Source of the DNA: Rhizobium mongolense subsp. loessense
GTDB lineage: Bacteria > Pseudomonadota > Alphaproteobacteria > Rhizobiales > Rhizobiaceae
DNA: 64,000 nt
Direction of reading: 5' to 3'
Assembly: GCF_900099775.1 (NCBI RefSeq)
Contig: NZ_FMTM01000001.1
Location: 1,364,001-1,428,000 of the forward strand
Part shown: piece by piece, positions 18,080 to 26,590 of the stretch
Layout of the letters: every line of letters starts with the position of its first letter
How positions within the stretch are numbered: the first letter of the stretch is position 1
Program-made: the position numbers and the translations under genes
The notes under the pieces: generated by a model
The model's database searches: none
Seen by the model: the letters and a program-made list of their open reading frames with translations, nothing else
What the model was told of the DNA's origin: nothing

Positions 18080-19165
18080 TTACGCTACGTCAGGGTAACC
18101 GAGCGTCAGTGCGTAGATCGGCGCATGAGCAGGATTGCGCAGACCAAGCAATTCGCCGATCCGCGTATGGCTCAGAGCCGCGGTCGGGCAAGCCGTCATG
18201 CCGTGCGCCGTGGCCGAAAGCATGATGTTTTGCCCAATGTGCCCGGCCTCGATCAAAACCACGCGGTAGGCGTTGGCATCGCTGTATTTCCACATGCTGC
18301 GGTCCATATGGGCGACGAGCACGATCATGCAGGGCATGGTATCCGCCCATTCCTGCCCGCCCACGAGATCGGCGAGAGGAGGCGAAGCGTCCGATATCTT
18401 TGCCAGCGAATGCTCGAAGGCCGAGTAGTGATAGATTCCTGGCGCCAGCCCATCGACCGCCTTCACAAAAACATAGGCTTCATAAGGGTTGCGCGCGCCC
18501 CCGGACGGTGTCATCGACAACGGCAGCGTCACCACGGAATTTCGTGCAGTGCCGGTAATCCCAAGGCCCGCGAAAAGCGCTTCGGAGAGCGCGCGCAATG
18601 ACACGGCTCTCGTAAGACCGTTTCGTTGAGTCCGCCGCCTCGCCATCAGCTCCAGCAGGGAATTTCCGGAGGGTTCGGCAGATAGCCAAGTGACATCGCC
18701 TTGCCCCGAATTGAGGCTGTAGAGCTCGATCTCGCCATCGCTTGCGAGCGCATCGCGCTGCAGATCTTCGGCCTCATTAAGGGACATGTAGTCGGGATCC
18801 TGAACGCAAAAATGCATCAGGGCGGCGGGCACGCCCCACTTCCAATGCTGGCGGAAGGCGTTCTCCCGCATCTCAAGTTCGGACCCTTCGACGACGAGTG
18901 CGGACATCTCGACAAGCGCCGCAAGCGTTTCATCGAGTTCGTCCTCGCTATGGCCGGGCGCTTGATCGCGGATCGCGGCGCGATCACTCCACTCGGCAAC
19001 AGCGCGCAGAAAATCCAGAAGGTCCGGGCTGCACTCGAAGACAGCCTTGGTGAGGAAATTACAGGCTACGAACTCGGCACCATCATTATGGAAGACGAGC
19101 GTGCGGGAGGAACGATAGCGCATCACAGAAAAATGCCCGCCGCAACGCATTCGCCCGGCAGGCAT
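18080..19165 (-). CDS. SagB/ThcOx-type peptide dehydrogenase (nitroreductase fold)
   Basis: 361 residues. The C-terminal ~210 residues form an FMN nitroreductase domain of the SagB type: MARRRTQRNGLTRAVSLRALSEALFAG, PSGGARNPYEAYVF (the SagB PSxGArxPxE motif), ...GIYHYSAFEHSL, and GHIGQNIMLSATAHGMTACP. In TOMM biosynthesis such enzymes oxidise azolines to azoles on a peptide. Residues ~15-110 look like a small winged-helix region (SSRTLVFHNDGAEFVACNF, then ALVEMSALVVEG), as found in peptide-binding RRE/PqqD-like domains; this is inference. It lies 8 bases after the stop of a 30-residue peptide. No YcaO cyclodehydratase is in the window, so the oxidised substrate is unknown. Confidence 0.85.
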   Translation of the reverse strand: MPAGRMRCGGHFSVMRYRSSRTLVFHNDGAEFVACNFLTKAVFECSPDLLDFLRAVAEWSDRAAIRDQAPGHSEDELDETLAALVEMSALVVEGSELEMRENAFRQHWKWGVPAALMHFCVQDPDYMSLNEAEDLQRDALASDGEIELYSLNSGQGDVTWLSAEPSGNSLLELMARRRTQRNGLTRAVSLRALSEALFAGLGITGTARNSVVTLPLSMTPSGGARNPYEAYVFVKAVDGLAPGIYHYSAFEHSLAKISDASPPLADLVGGQEWADTMPCMIVLVAHMDRSMWKYSDANAYRVVLIEAGHIGQNIMLSATAHGMTACPTAALSHTRIGELLGLRNPAHAPIYALTLGYPDVA

Positions 19166-19173
19166 CTCATCGC

Positions 19174-19266
19174 TTAATCGATGCGGAACATCATGCCGCG
19201 GCTGACAAAAGTCGGCTTGGCCTTGGCTACGGTAACCTTAAGGTTCGGCTTGCTCTTCTTTTGCAT
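19174..19266 (-). CDS. 30-aa peptide, candidate RiPP-type precursor
   Basis: A short frame too small for automatic calling, starting at an ATG with a strong GAGGAG seven to twelve bases upstream. It begins MQKKSKPNLKVTVAKAK and ends FVSRGMMFRID, then stops 8 bases before the SagB-like gene, so the two are very likely co-translated. It has no cysteine; Ser and Thr are present (S5, T12, T19, S22). Residues P18-x-F20-x3-G24 match the spacing of the P-x-L-x3-G leader motif recognised by RRE domains in lasso and related RiPP precursors. Composition is strongly basic. A modified peptide product is inference from position and motif. Confidence 0.6.
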   Translation of the reverse strand: MQKKSKPNLKVTVAKAKPTFVSRGMMFRID

Positions 19267-19333
19267 GCTCCATCTCCTCGGTTCGAAAGCAATCGGTGTT
19301 GATCGCAGCCCGAACAATGAGGCGCCAACCGAA

Positions 19334-19358
19334 AATATTCGATTAATTCGCAAATATT
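19334..19358. promoter_or_regulatory. AT-rich inverted repeat in the divergent control region
   Basis: AATATT at 19334-19339 and again at 19353-19358 flank CGATTAATTCG, giving an imperfect dyad in a notably AT-rich 230-base region between the peptide/SagB pair and the divergent 72-aa gene. It is a plausible operator for the XRE regulator nearby. Promoter hexamers are not clear enough to call. Confidence 0.35.
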
Positions 19359-19525
19359 AGTTTGATACATCGCAGTGGCGTATTGCTTCAGTTCAAGTCA
19401 AAAATCGAGAATTTCTGAATTAAAATCGTTATTTTTGTGTTTATACAGAAATATCTAGCCGAAAAACGTGAATTATGCCAATCATAATGCGCGACTGAAC
19501 TCGACAAGACGCCGGAGAAAGCACG

Positions 19526-19744
19526 ATGGCCCATAAAAAGACTGCACAAGCCGAACAAACGCTGATTTTGAATGATGGGGTCGGTGACTATACGATCGAC
19601 ATGCTGAACACGCTGATCGCGCAAAGCCGCAGCGCCCGGCAGCCAATGCTGACCTACCTCTTGTCTATGGCGCTGATCGAGGCGCACCGCGTCAACGTCG
19701 ATCACGCGCCCGCGACTCACGAAGCCGGGCTGTCGCTCAACTAA
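19526..19744 (+). CDS. Small hypothetical protein, 72 aa, divergent from the peptide/SagB pair
   Basis: 72 residues with GGAGA before the ATG. The central helix region IDMLNTLIAQSRSARQPMLTY and the following ALIEAHRV resemble a small helical protein common in rhizobia that I know only as hypothetical; no membrane segment. It is divergent from the peptide and SagB genes across a shared AT-rich control region, and its stop overlaps the stop of the convergent XRE gene by about 3 bases. Membership in the peptide system is suggested only by position. Confidence 0.75.
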   Translation: MAHKKTAQAEQTLILNDGVGDYTIDMLNTLIAQSRSARQPMLTYLLSMALIEAHRVNVDHAPATHEAGLSLN

Positions 19745-20544
19745 CCGAGATCGCGTGTGACCGAAGAGATGAAATCGGCACGCTGCTGGGTAATCATGTC
19801 CCGTACGATCCGCGGAACGGCCTCATCGGCCGTTCGGTAGACTTTCGCGACGCGCAGCGCCGTTCTGAGATTTATCTTCGTGCTCAGCGGCACCATCACA
19901 ACGGCGCTGAAGGACGGTCCAGCGGGCGTGAAAATCATGGCGTGCCCTCCAAGCAGCTTCTCGGAGAATGGAAGCCACCGAAGGCGCATCAGCGTCGGCT
20001 CTTGTGTACCAATCTGATTGGCCGCGACGAAGGAAAGGCAATTGAGCCGCTCGACCACAATGCCCTTGTGATCGCCGGTGAAGCGAGACCAATATTCGCC
20101 CTTCTTGATCGCTCGATTGGTTAGACGCCGGAAAGTCGTGGCGCTTCCCTGCTTGGCAATCACGACAACGGCACAAAGTAGGCTCTCCGGCGCACCGGGG
20201 ATCGTCATGTAGGCATGATAAATGCCGGGTGCGATACCCGCGGAAGGATCGGCAAAGAGGAGCGGTTCCAGCGCATCCCGCGCAGCAGACAGGATGCGTT
20301 GCGCCGATGGACGGCCGTGATCCAGATCGACTGCAACCGGCCGCTGGTACATCTCTTCCTCGGTCACACCGAGATATTCGCAGATCTTCTTTACCGAGGC
20401 CCGGCCGGGTGCGCGCCGCGCCTGAAGATAGGATTCAATCTGCGAACGGCCGATCTGCATACCCCGCGCGGCAGCGCTGATGCTGCCTGCCTTGGCAAGG
20501 CAGAGGCGCCGCAGATTTTCGGCGAAATTCTCAAGTGCAGACAT
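19741..20544 (-). CDS. XRE-family regulator with a C-terminal sensor-like domain
   Basis: 267 residues. An N-terminal HTH (residues ~5-60: LCLAKAGSISAAARGMQIGRSQIESYLQARRAPGRASVKKICEYLGV) is followed by about 190 residues without a recognised family that hold alternating hydrophobic strands (ESLLCAVVVIAKQG, GIVVERLNCLSFVAAN). This fits a ligand-sensing or effector domain. The ATG at 20544 has GGAAG 11 bases upstream; an upstream ORF extension adds 42 residues with no homologous character. It probably controls the adjacent peptide/SagB and 72-aa genes, by inference from location. Confidence 0.8.
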   Translation of the reverse strand: MSALENFAENLRRLCLAKAGSISAAARGMQIGRSQIESYLQARRAPGRASVKKICEYLGVTEEEMYQRPVAVDLDHGRPSAQRILSAARDALEPLLFADPSAGIAPGIYHAYMTIPGAPESLLCAVVVIAKQGSATTFRRLTNRAIKKGEYWSRFTGDHKGIVVERLNCLSFVAANQIGTQEPTLMRLRWLPFSEKLLGGHAMIFTPAGPSFSAVVMVPLSTKINLRTALRVAKVYRTADEAVPRIVRDMITQQRADFISSVTRDLG

Positions 20545-21117
20545 GTCCGCGATGGCTTCCAGGAGATGATTCGGCCTCAAACTAGCGGCTCGAAAGACGG
20601 AACACAAACGGGCGGCAAGACAAATCCGGGGATGATCCGATTGAGCCTGATCTGCGCGGCGGCGATACACACTACCGGCAGCCCGTGTGCTTTGCCGGTA
20701 TTTTTTCGTTGTGATTCAACGATGAATGAAGCGATGCGCCAGACAGGCCGGCCTTACCAGCAACAGCACCGGAAAAGCGCCACCCTAAGACAGCAGCCAT
20801 GCGGATGGTCACACAGCCAAAGCAAGCGGGCCACCGCCTTGCGTGGCGACGATACTGATGTCGGAGACCGACGCCCGTCATCAGCATCGACAAGATAAGA
20901 GGACGGCAATCGTGTTATAGCGTTTGGAGCGTTTGCCATCGGCCGAACCAATGCGAAATGCCCGGGCGGCGGTTGCACGCCGATTGGCGTAAACGCTTTT
21001 GGACCTTTGCTTGAAGCAACGGCATTCCTATGCCCGAAAGCCCACAAGGTTCCGATCCTGCTATGCGTCCGTCATCCCCGTCACAATCGAATCGGATAAG
21101 ATGCGGCTGGTTTTGAC
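20545..21117. other. 573-base stretch without a protein gene
   Basis: Contains a plus-strand intrinsic terminator (20673-20707) not preceded by any plus-strand protein gene. No frame on either strand has protein-like composition. The left part is the leader of the XRE regulator (minus strand), the right part the leader of the YdcF-type gene. Confidence 0.5.
20673..20707 (+). terminator. Orphan plus-strand intrinsic terminator
   Basis: 8-bp stem TACCGGCA / TGCCGGTA with a 12-nt loop followed by TTTTTT. The only DNA upstream on the plus strand is antisense to the XRE regulator. It therefore predicts either a short RNA or an antisense RNA over the regulator's 5' end, or serves read-through from the 72-aa gene. 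Confidence 0.65.
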
Positions 21118-21918
21118 ATGGGGGTACCGTTGTTTCTGTTCTCGAAGTTAGTCTGGGTCGTCGGCCAGCCGCTATCGCTGGTGTTCTTCCTAATTCTCTT
21201 CGCATTCCTTGCCGTCGTTCTCCGCTTCAGAAGGCTCGCCCTGTTTTTCTCGGCGCTCGGCACGCTGCTGCTCTTCGTCATCCTTTTCACCACAACAGGC
21301 AATTACCTCCTCCAGGATCTGGAGTTGCGTTTTCCAAAGCCGGACCGTGATCCGGATAATTTGCAATGCATGATCGTTCTCGGCGGAGCGTTTGAAAATG
21401 AAGTGAACACGACCAGCCACGGAATCGAGTTCAATGCGGGTGCGGACCGTTTTATCGAAGCGTTGCGGCTGGCGCGGCAATATCCGCAATCGCGTATTCT
21501 GATTTCCGGCGGGGACGGCTCGATTTCTGGAAAATATGAAGGCGATGCGGCCGCCTCTGCGCGCTTCTTTCCGCTTTTCGGGATTGCGCCTGGACGGCTT
21601 GTCGAAGACAGAACATCCCGCACGACCTTCGAAAATGCGATTAATACCAAGGAATTGCTAACAAGCCAGGGACTTTCGAACTGCCTGATGATCACATCCG
21701 GCTATCACATGCCGCGTTCGGTCGGCATTTTCCGCAAGCAGGGCATCGATGTCGTGCCGTGGCCGACGGATTACCGGACGGACGGTCATGTAGCGCTTGG
21801 CATCGACTTCACGCAGCCGAGCCTCAATGCCCAGAACATGGCGACCGCCGTGCGCGAATGGTACGGTCTGGTCGGCTATTACTTTGCTGGTCGAACATCC
21901 GAGCTATATCCAGGCTGA
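21118..21918 (+). CDS. YdcF/DUF218-family inner membrane protein (ElyC-like)
   Basis: 266 residues. Two N-terminal membrane segments (LVFFLILFAFLAVVL and a following ALGTLLLFVILF) precede a periplasmic DUF218 domain with the conserved CMIVLGGAF, SRILISGGDG, EDRTSRTTFENA and LMITSGYHMPRS motifs. E. coli ElyC of this family acts in envelope/peptidoglycan (undecaprenyl carrier) homeostasis. Start ATG at 21118 has no strong ribosome site. Confidence 0.88.
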   Translation: MGVPLFLFSKLVWVVGQPLSLVFFLILFAFLAVVLRFRRLALFFSALGTLLLFVILFTTTGNYLLQDLELRFPKPDRDPDNLQCMIVLGGAFENEVNTTSHGIEFNAGADRFIEALRLARQYPQSRILISGGDGSISGKYEGDAAASARFFPLFGIAPGRLVEDRTSRTTFENAINTKELLTSQGLSNCLMITSGYHMPRSVGIFRKQGIDVVPWPTDYRTDGHVALGIDFTQPSLNAQNMATAVREWYGLVGYYFAGRTSELYPG

Positions 21919-21922
21919 ACCA

Positions 21923-22390
21923 CTATTTCTTTGAAATGGTGACAAACTTCGTGCCGCGAACGCGTGCCGTTACGATGCAGGGACTGCCGTCGGTGCGATC
22001 GCAGAAGCGTGGATGCATCTTCATGGCCAGCACCATATTGCCGAAGCGCTTGATGAAATCGTAGCCGTAAATCTGCGCCGTCGCGATCATGAAATAGCCG
22101 CCTTCGGCCACCTGCAGGTAGAAATTATAGGTGCAGCCATCGTCGTTGCACTGCGGCCCCTTCTTTCCGTCGCAGGTCAATTCGCCCTCATTGACCACGG
22201 CGTCGACAAGGCCGTCATTGTTGATGTCCTGGCGCGTGATGTAAGCGTCTGAAAATTCGGCCTTCGTACATTGCTCGGTGAAATGCTTCTTCTCGTAGAT
22301 TTCCGGATCCGAGATCAGCGATTGCTGCGCAGAGGCCGACTGAGAAACAAGGAGGGCTATGAAGTTCAGGACGATGAGACGCGCTTTCAC
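21923..22390 (-). CDS. Secreted hypothetical protein with an EF-hand-like motif
   Basis: 155 residues from a GTG with AGAGGAAA upstream. A signal peptide (VKARLIVLNFIALLVSQSASA) precedes a periplasmic domain with six cysteines. RQDINNDGLVDAVVNEG (near residue 55) is a calcium-binding D-x-N-x-D-G-x-x-D loop. The rest (CTYNFYLQVAEGGYF, IYGYDFIKRFGNMVLAM) is not a family I recognise. It converges with the YdcF-type gene, only 4 bases between stops. Signal and loop are seen; calcium binding is inferred. Confidence 0.75.
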   Translation of the reverse strand: MKARLIVLNFIALLVSQSASAQQSLISDPEIYEKKHFTEQCTKAEFSDAYITRQDINNDGLVDAVVNEGELTCDGKKGPQCNDDGCTYNFYLQVAEGGYFMIATAQIYGYDFIKRFGNMVLAMKMHPRFCDRTDGSPCIVTARVRGTKFVTISKK

Positions 22391-22509
22391 GGCTTTCCTC
22401 TTTTGTCGGGATGGACACTGACAGGCGTCCATTCTGGACGATCCGCCTTGCGCCGCCCTTGCCACCGTGATTCAGTTCAGTATCGTCTGCCGGCTCTGGG
22501 GGCCAATCA

Positions 22510-23144
22510 ATGTCTCTGCTCGTCTATCTCGATTATGCTGGCATCGCACTCTTGCCGCGACGGGTGCGCTTGCCGCCTCGCGCAAGCAGCTCGACCTCAT
22601 CGGCTTCCTTTTCTTTGCGATGGTAACAGGCACCGGCGGCGGTACGTTGCGCGATATCGTGCTTGGCCGCGTGCCGGTATTCTGGGTGCTGAACCCAGCC
22701 TATATCGTCATCTGCTGTCTGGTCGGCATCGTGGTTTTCTTCACCGCCCATCTCGTGGAGTCGCGTTACCGGCTGCTGATCTGGCTCGATGCGGTGGGGC
22801 TTGCTGCCTATTGCGTCATGGGTGCGGCGAAGGGACTTGCTGCGACAGGCTCGCCGACAATCGCGATCGTGACAGGGACACTGACGGCAACCTTCGGGGG
22901 CGTGTTACGCGATCTGATGGCTAACGAGCCTTCCGTGCTCCTTAGACCTGAAATCTACATCACTGCAGCACTCTTCGGTGCGGGGATCTTTACCGGTGCA
23001 ACTGAACTCGGCCTGCCGCTTTATGGCGCATCCGCCCTTGGCGTTGTCGCAGCCTTCGCCGTACGCGGCGGCGCATTATGGTACGGATGGACGTTCCCGA
23101 CCTACAGGCACATGCCCGGTCGCCACCCTGACGATGTCATGTGA
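22510..23144 (+). pseudogene. TRIC-type (UPF0126) cation channel-like membrane protein, frameshifted near codon 15
   Basis: From 22555 to the stop this is a clear YicG/TRIC family protein with six to seven membrane helices and the glycine motifs GTGGGTLRDIVLG and ATFGGVLRDLM. The expected start, ATG at 22510 (MSLLVYLDYAGIAL), is one frame off: the sequence CTCTTGCCGCG near 22550 needs one more base to read ALFAATGALAAS. As sequenced, translation from 22510 stops near 22624, and reading in the main frame needs an upstream GTG (22467) that replaces helix 1 with unrelated residues. Real frameshift or sequencing error cannot be told apart here. Confidence 0.8.
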
Positions 23145-23147
23145 ATT

Positions 23148-23564
23148 TCAGCGCTTCGGGCGCAGGCGGATTACAACGTCGACATGGGCGATTTCCATGC
23201 CCTGCGGCGGCTCCGGTAGATTGCCGATCGTTAAGTTGCTGACCGGAATATCCAGCACTTCATTTTCGCCTTCTACAAAGAAGTGGTGATGGTCGGAGAC
23301 GTTGGTGTCAAAATAGGTCTTGGCGCTCTCGACGGCGAGAACACGGATCATGCCAGCTTCGGTAAACTGGTGCAGCGTGTTGTAGACGGTCGCCAGAGAA
23401 ACCGGGACGCCGGCGGTAACTGCTTCCTCGTGCAGTTCCTCGACAGTCAGATGCCTGTCGCCTTTCGCGAAAAGCAGATCGCCGAGCGCAACGCGTTGAC
23501 GCGTCGGTCGCAAGCCTGCGCTGCGCAGTCTGGCTTCGATTGCGATCGGGGCTGCAGCCGCCAT
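23148..23564 (-). CDS. irr: Iron response regulator Irr (Fur superfamily)
   Basis: 138 residues, Fur fold: winged helix LRPTRQRVALGDLLFAKGDRHLTVEELHEEA, then VSLATVYNTLHQF, and the metal/haem region SDHHHFFVEGENEVLDIP. The triple His is the Irr hallmark. In rhizobia Irr represses or activates iron and haem genes under low iron and is inactivated by haem; the Cys-Pro haem motif of Bradyrhizobium Irr is absent, as in R. leguminosarum. Divergent from fabA-fabB-fabI, the same neighbourhood I recall from other Rhizobiaceae. An ICE-box-like half (TTATTCTAG, ~23581) lies at its promoter. Confidence 0.95.
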   Translation of the reverse strand: MAAAAPIAIEARLRSAGLRPTRQRVALGDLLFAKGDRHLTVEELHEEAVTAGVPVSLATVYNTLHQFTEAGMIRVLAVESAKTYFDTNVSDHHHFFVEGENEVLDIPVSNLTIGNLPEPPQGMEIAHVDVVIRLRPKR

Positions 23565-23862
23565 AAGGGAAGAACTCCGGTTATTCTAGCGTCAATCAAT
23601 CAGGTTTCCTAAGCCATATATCTTTTGCGCGGGAGCCTTTCAATAGTTCCGATGGGGACAATGGTCACCGAAACGCCGGAAAATCGGGCTTTTGACGCAA
23701 TTGGGTCTGGCCGGGGCCTTGGCCTTCCTGTATGCGACCACCAAATAAGGCGACAAGTCAGTTCAAAGGCGGGGTAGAACTAGCCATGCTTATGCTTCAT
23801 TTTCCTTGGAACTTGGACTAAACACTCACTCCATTGGCACGTGCGGGGGAAACAGAATTTTG

Positions 23863-24378
23863 ATGACAACGAAACAATCCAGCTTCACCTATGAGGAAAT
23901 CCTGACCTGCGGCCGCGGCGAAATGTTCGGCCCGGGTAATGCGCAGCTGCCGCTGCCGCCGATGCTGATGTTCAATCGCATTACGCAGATTTCCGAAGAC
24001 GGTGGACCGCATGGCAAGGGTTTCATTCGCGCCGAATTCGACATCACGCCCGACCTCTGGTTCTTCCCCTGTCACTTCATGGGCGATCCCGTGATGCCGG
24101 GCTGCCTCGGCCTCGACGCCATGTGGCAGCTGACCGGCTTCTTCCTCGGCTGGCTCGGCGAGCCTGGCAAGGGCCGTGCAATCTCTACCGGCGAGGTGAA
24201 GTTCACTGGCATGGTGACGCCGAAGACGAAGCTTGTCGAATACGGCATCGACTTCAAGCGCGTCATGCGCGGCCGTCTCGTTCTCGGCATCGCCGATGGC
24301 TGGATGAAGGCCGACGGTGAGGTCATCTACAAGGCTACCGATCTGCGCGTCGGTCTTTTCCAGGAAAAGGCCACCTGA
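23863..24378 (+). CDS. fabA: 3-hydroxydecanoyl-ACP dehydratase/isomerase
   Basis: 171 residues, first gene of the unsaturated fatty acid operon. The hot-dog-fold active site is visible: the catalytic His in [23 protein letters not shown]. FabA dehydrates 3-hydroxydecanoyl-ACP and isomerises trans-2 to cis-3 decenoyl-ACP, starting the anaerobic route to cis double bonds. The ATG at 23863 follows GGGGA; an ATG at 23806 in frame is too far upstream. fabB starts 59 bases after its stop. Confidence 0.97.
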   Translation: MTTKQSSFTYEEILTCGRGEMFGPGNAQLPLPPMLMFNRITQISEDGGPHGKGFIRAEFDITPDLWFFPCHFMGDPVMPGCLGLDAMWQLTGFFLGWLGEPGKGRAISTGEVKFTGMVTPKTKLVEYGIDFKRVMRGRLVLGIADGWMKADGEVIYKATDLRVGLFQEKAT

Positions 24379-24437
24379 CTCTACCGGGCGAAACGGCTCG
24401 GTATCCCAAGATAGAAAAAACGAAAAGGTCGAAACAC

Positions 24438-25661
24438 ATGAGACGGGTAGTTGTCACGGGTCTGGGCGTTGTTTCCTCGATCGGCAATGATGCTGGTGAG
24501 GTCACGTCCTCGCTGCGCGATGCCAAGTCCGGCATTTCCTTCTCCAACGATTTTGCCGAGCATGGCTTCAAGTGCCAGGTCTGGGGTCGTCCCAGCCTCG
24601 ATCCGACCGATCTGGTCGATCGCCGCGCAATGCGCTTCCTGTCGCAAGGCGGTGCCTGGAACCATGTCGCCATGAAGCAGGCGATTGCCGATTCCGGTCT
24701 CGAAGAGTCCGTGATCAGCGGCAACGAACGCACCGGCATCATCATGGGCTCCGGCGGTCCATCTACCCGCACGCTCATCGAAGCTGCCGAGATCACCATC
24801 AAGAACAACAGTCCGAAGCGCATCGGCCCGTTTGCCGTGCCGAAAGCAATGTCGTCCACGGCCTCGGCGACACTTGCAACCTGGTTCAAGATCCACGGCG
24901 TCAACTACTCGATCTCGTCGGCCTGCTCGACTTCTGCACACTGCATCGGCAATGCTGCGGAAATGATCCAGTGGGGCAAACAGGACGTGATGTTCGCCGG
25001 CGGTCACGAAGACCTCGACTGGACCATGTCCAACCTCTTCGACGCCATGGGCGCGATGTCTTCCAAGTACAACGACACGCCGCAAACGGCTTCACGCGCC
25101 TACGACGTCAACCGTGACGGCTTCGTCATCGCCGGCGGCGCCGGCGTTCTCGTTCTTGAAGAGCTGGAACATGCCAAGGCACGCGGCGCGAAGATCTACG
25201 CAGAGATCGTCGGCTACGGCGCGACCTCCGACGGTTACGACATGGTCGCTCCTTCCGGCGAAGGGGCCGTGCGCTGCATGCGTCAGGCACTCTCGACTGT
25301 GAAGGGTGATATCGACTACATCAATACGCACGGCACCTCTACGCCGGTGGGCGACAGCAAGGAAATCGGCGCGATCCGGGAGGTTTTCGGCGACAAGATG
25401 CCTCACATCCAGTCGACCAAGTCGCTGACGGGTCACTCGCTGGGTGCAGCCGGCGTCCAGGAGTCGATCTATTCAATCCTGATGATGCAGGAAGGCTTCA
25501 TCGGCGAAAGCGCCCACATCACGGAACTCGATCCTGAATTCGATGGAGTGCCGATCGTCCGCAAGCGCATCGACAACGCCAAGATCGACATTGCCCTCTC
25601 CAACTCCTTCGGCTTCGGCGGAACCAACGCGACGCTCGTTTTCCAGCGCTACAACGGATAA
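24438..25661 (+). CDS. fabB: 3-oxoacyl-ACP synthase I (KAS I)
   Basis: 407 residues, thiolase fold. Active-site Cys in [12 protein letters not shown] (near 163), His in NTHGTSTP (near 297) and the second His in [12 protein letters not shown] (near 333) are all kept, so the condensing enzyme should be active. It elongates cis-3-decenoyl-ACP and is paired with FabA in gammaproteobacterial-type unsaturated fatty acid synthesis. The next gene starts 4 bases after its stop, which indicates one transcript. Confidence 0.97.
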   Translation: MRRVVVTGLGVVSSIGNDAGEVTSSLRDAKSGISFSNDFAEHGFKCQVWGRPSLDPTDLVDRRAMRFLSQGGAWNHVAMKQAIADSGLEESVISGNERTGIIMGSGGPSTRTLIEAAEITIKNNSPKRIGPFAVPKAMSSTASATLATWFKIHGVNYSISSACSTSAHCIGNAAEMIQWGKQDVMFAGGHEDLDWTMSNLFDAMGAMSSKYNDTPQTASRAYDVNRDGFVIAGGAGVLVLEELEHAKARGAKIYAEIVGYGATSDGYDMVAPSGEGAVRCMRQALSTVKGDIDYINTHGTSTPVGDSKEIGAIREVFGDKMPHIQSTKSLTGHSLGAAGVQESIYSILMMQEGFIGESAHITELDPEFDGVPIVRKRIDNAKIDIALSNSFGFGGTNATLVFQRYNG

Positions 25662-25665
25662 GAAC

Positions 25666-26472
25666 ATGACCGCAATCATGCAGGGTAAGCGCGGGCTCAT
25701 CATGGGCGTCGCCAATAACCATTCTATCGCCTGGGGTATATCAAGGGCGCTTGCAGCCCAAGGCGCCGAGCTTGCCTTTACCTATCAGGGAGAGGCGCTT
25801 GGCAAGCGGGTGAAACCGCTCGCGGCGGAAGTGGGTTCGGATTTCGTCGTACCCTGCGACGTCGAAGACATTGCCTCAGTCGACGGCGTTGTCGGTGCAC
25901 TGGAGGAGCGTTGGGGCAAACTGGACTTCATCGTCCATGCCATCGGTTTTTCCGACAAGAACGAGCTGAAGGGCCTTTACGCGGATACTACGCGCGAAAA
26001 CTTCAGCCGAACGATGGTCATCTCCTGCTTTTCCTTTACGGAGATCGCCAGGCGCTGCGCACCGCTGATGGCCGAGGGCGGTTCGATGCTGACGCTGACT
26101 TATAACGGTTCCACACGCGTCATCCCGAACTACAACGTCATGGGGGTGGCAAAGGCTGCTTTGGAGGCCTCCGTGCGCTATCTCGCCGCCGACTACGGTC
26201 CGCGCGGCATCCGCGTCAACGCCATCTCGGCAGGCCCGATCCGCACGCTGGCCGGCGCTGGCATTTCGGATGCCCGTGCAATCCTCTCCTGGAATCAGCG
26301 GAATGCTCCCCTCCGCAGGACGGTCAGCATTGATCAGGTCGGCAATTCCGCCCTCTACCTGCTCTCCGACCTGTCTGCAGGCGTGACCGGCGAAATCCAT
26401 TTTGTGGACGCCGGCTACAACATCACCTCGATGCCGACGCTGGATGCGCTGCGCAAGGCGGATGTAGAGTAA
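25666..26472 (+). CDS. fabI: Enoyl-ACP reductase (NADH)
   Basis: 268 residues, short-chain dehydrogenase fold. Nucleotide-binding GLIMGVANNHSIAWGIS replaces the common GxxxGIG, as in FabI. The catalytic Tyr-x6-Lys pair is in NYNVMGVAKAALEAS. The conserved NAISAGPIRTLAGAGI follows. It reduces enoyl-ACP in the last elongation step. Third gene of the fabA-fabB-fabI operon. An ATG 12 bases downstream (25678) is an alternative start. Confidence 0.96.
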   Translation: MTAIMQGKRGLIMGVANNHSIAWGISRALAAQGAELAFTYQGEALGKRVKPLAAEVGSDFVVPCDVEDIASVDGVVGALEERWGKLDFIVHAIGFSDKNELKGLYADTTRENFSRTMVISCFSFTEIARRCAPLMAEGGSMLTLTYNGSTRVIPNYNVMGVAKAALEASVRYLAADYGPRGIRVNAISAGPIRTLAGAGISDARAILSWNQRNAPLRRTVSIDQVGNSALYLLSDLSAGVTGEIHFVDAGYNITSMPTLDALRKADVE

Positions 26473-26590
26473 GCGAGTCTATTGGTCGCCGGCGACCCCT
26501 GTTGCTCCAGGCGGCAGGGCACTGGCTTTCTATCAGCGAAACGGCCACACCAGGTATCTGCTCAGTTACAGGATAAAGTTCGGAAAGCCG

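Noticed and set aside
26484..26497. Perfect palindrome GGTCGCCGGCGACC after fabI
   Set aside because: It lies just past the stop, has no T-run and is isolated; not strong enough as a terminator or operator.
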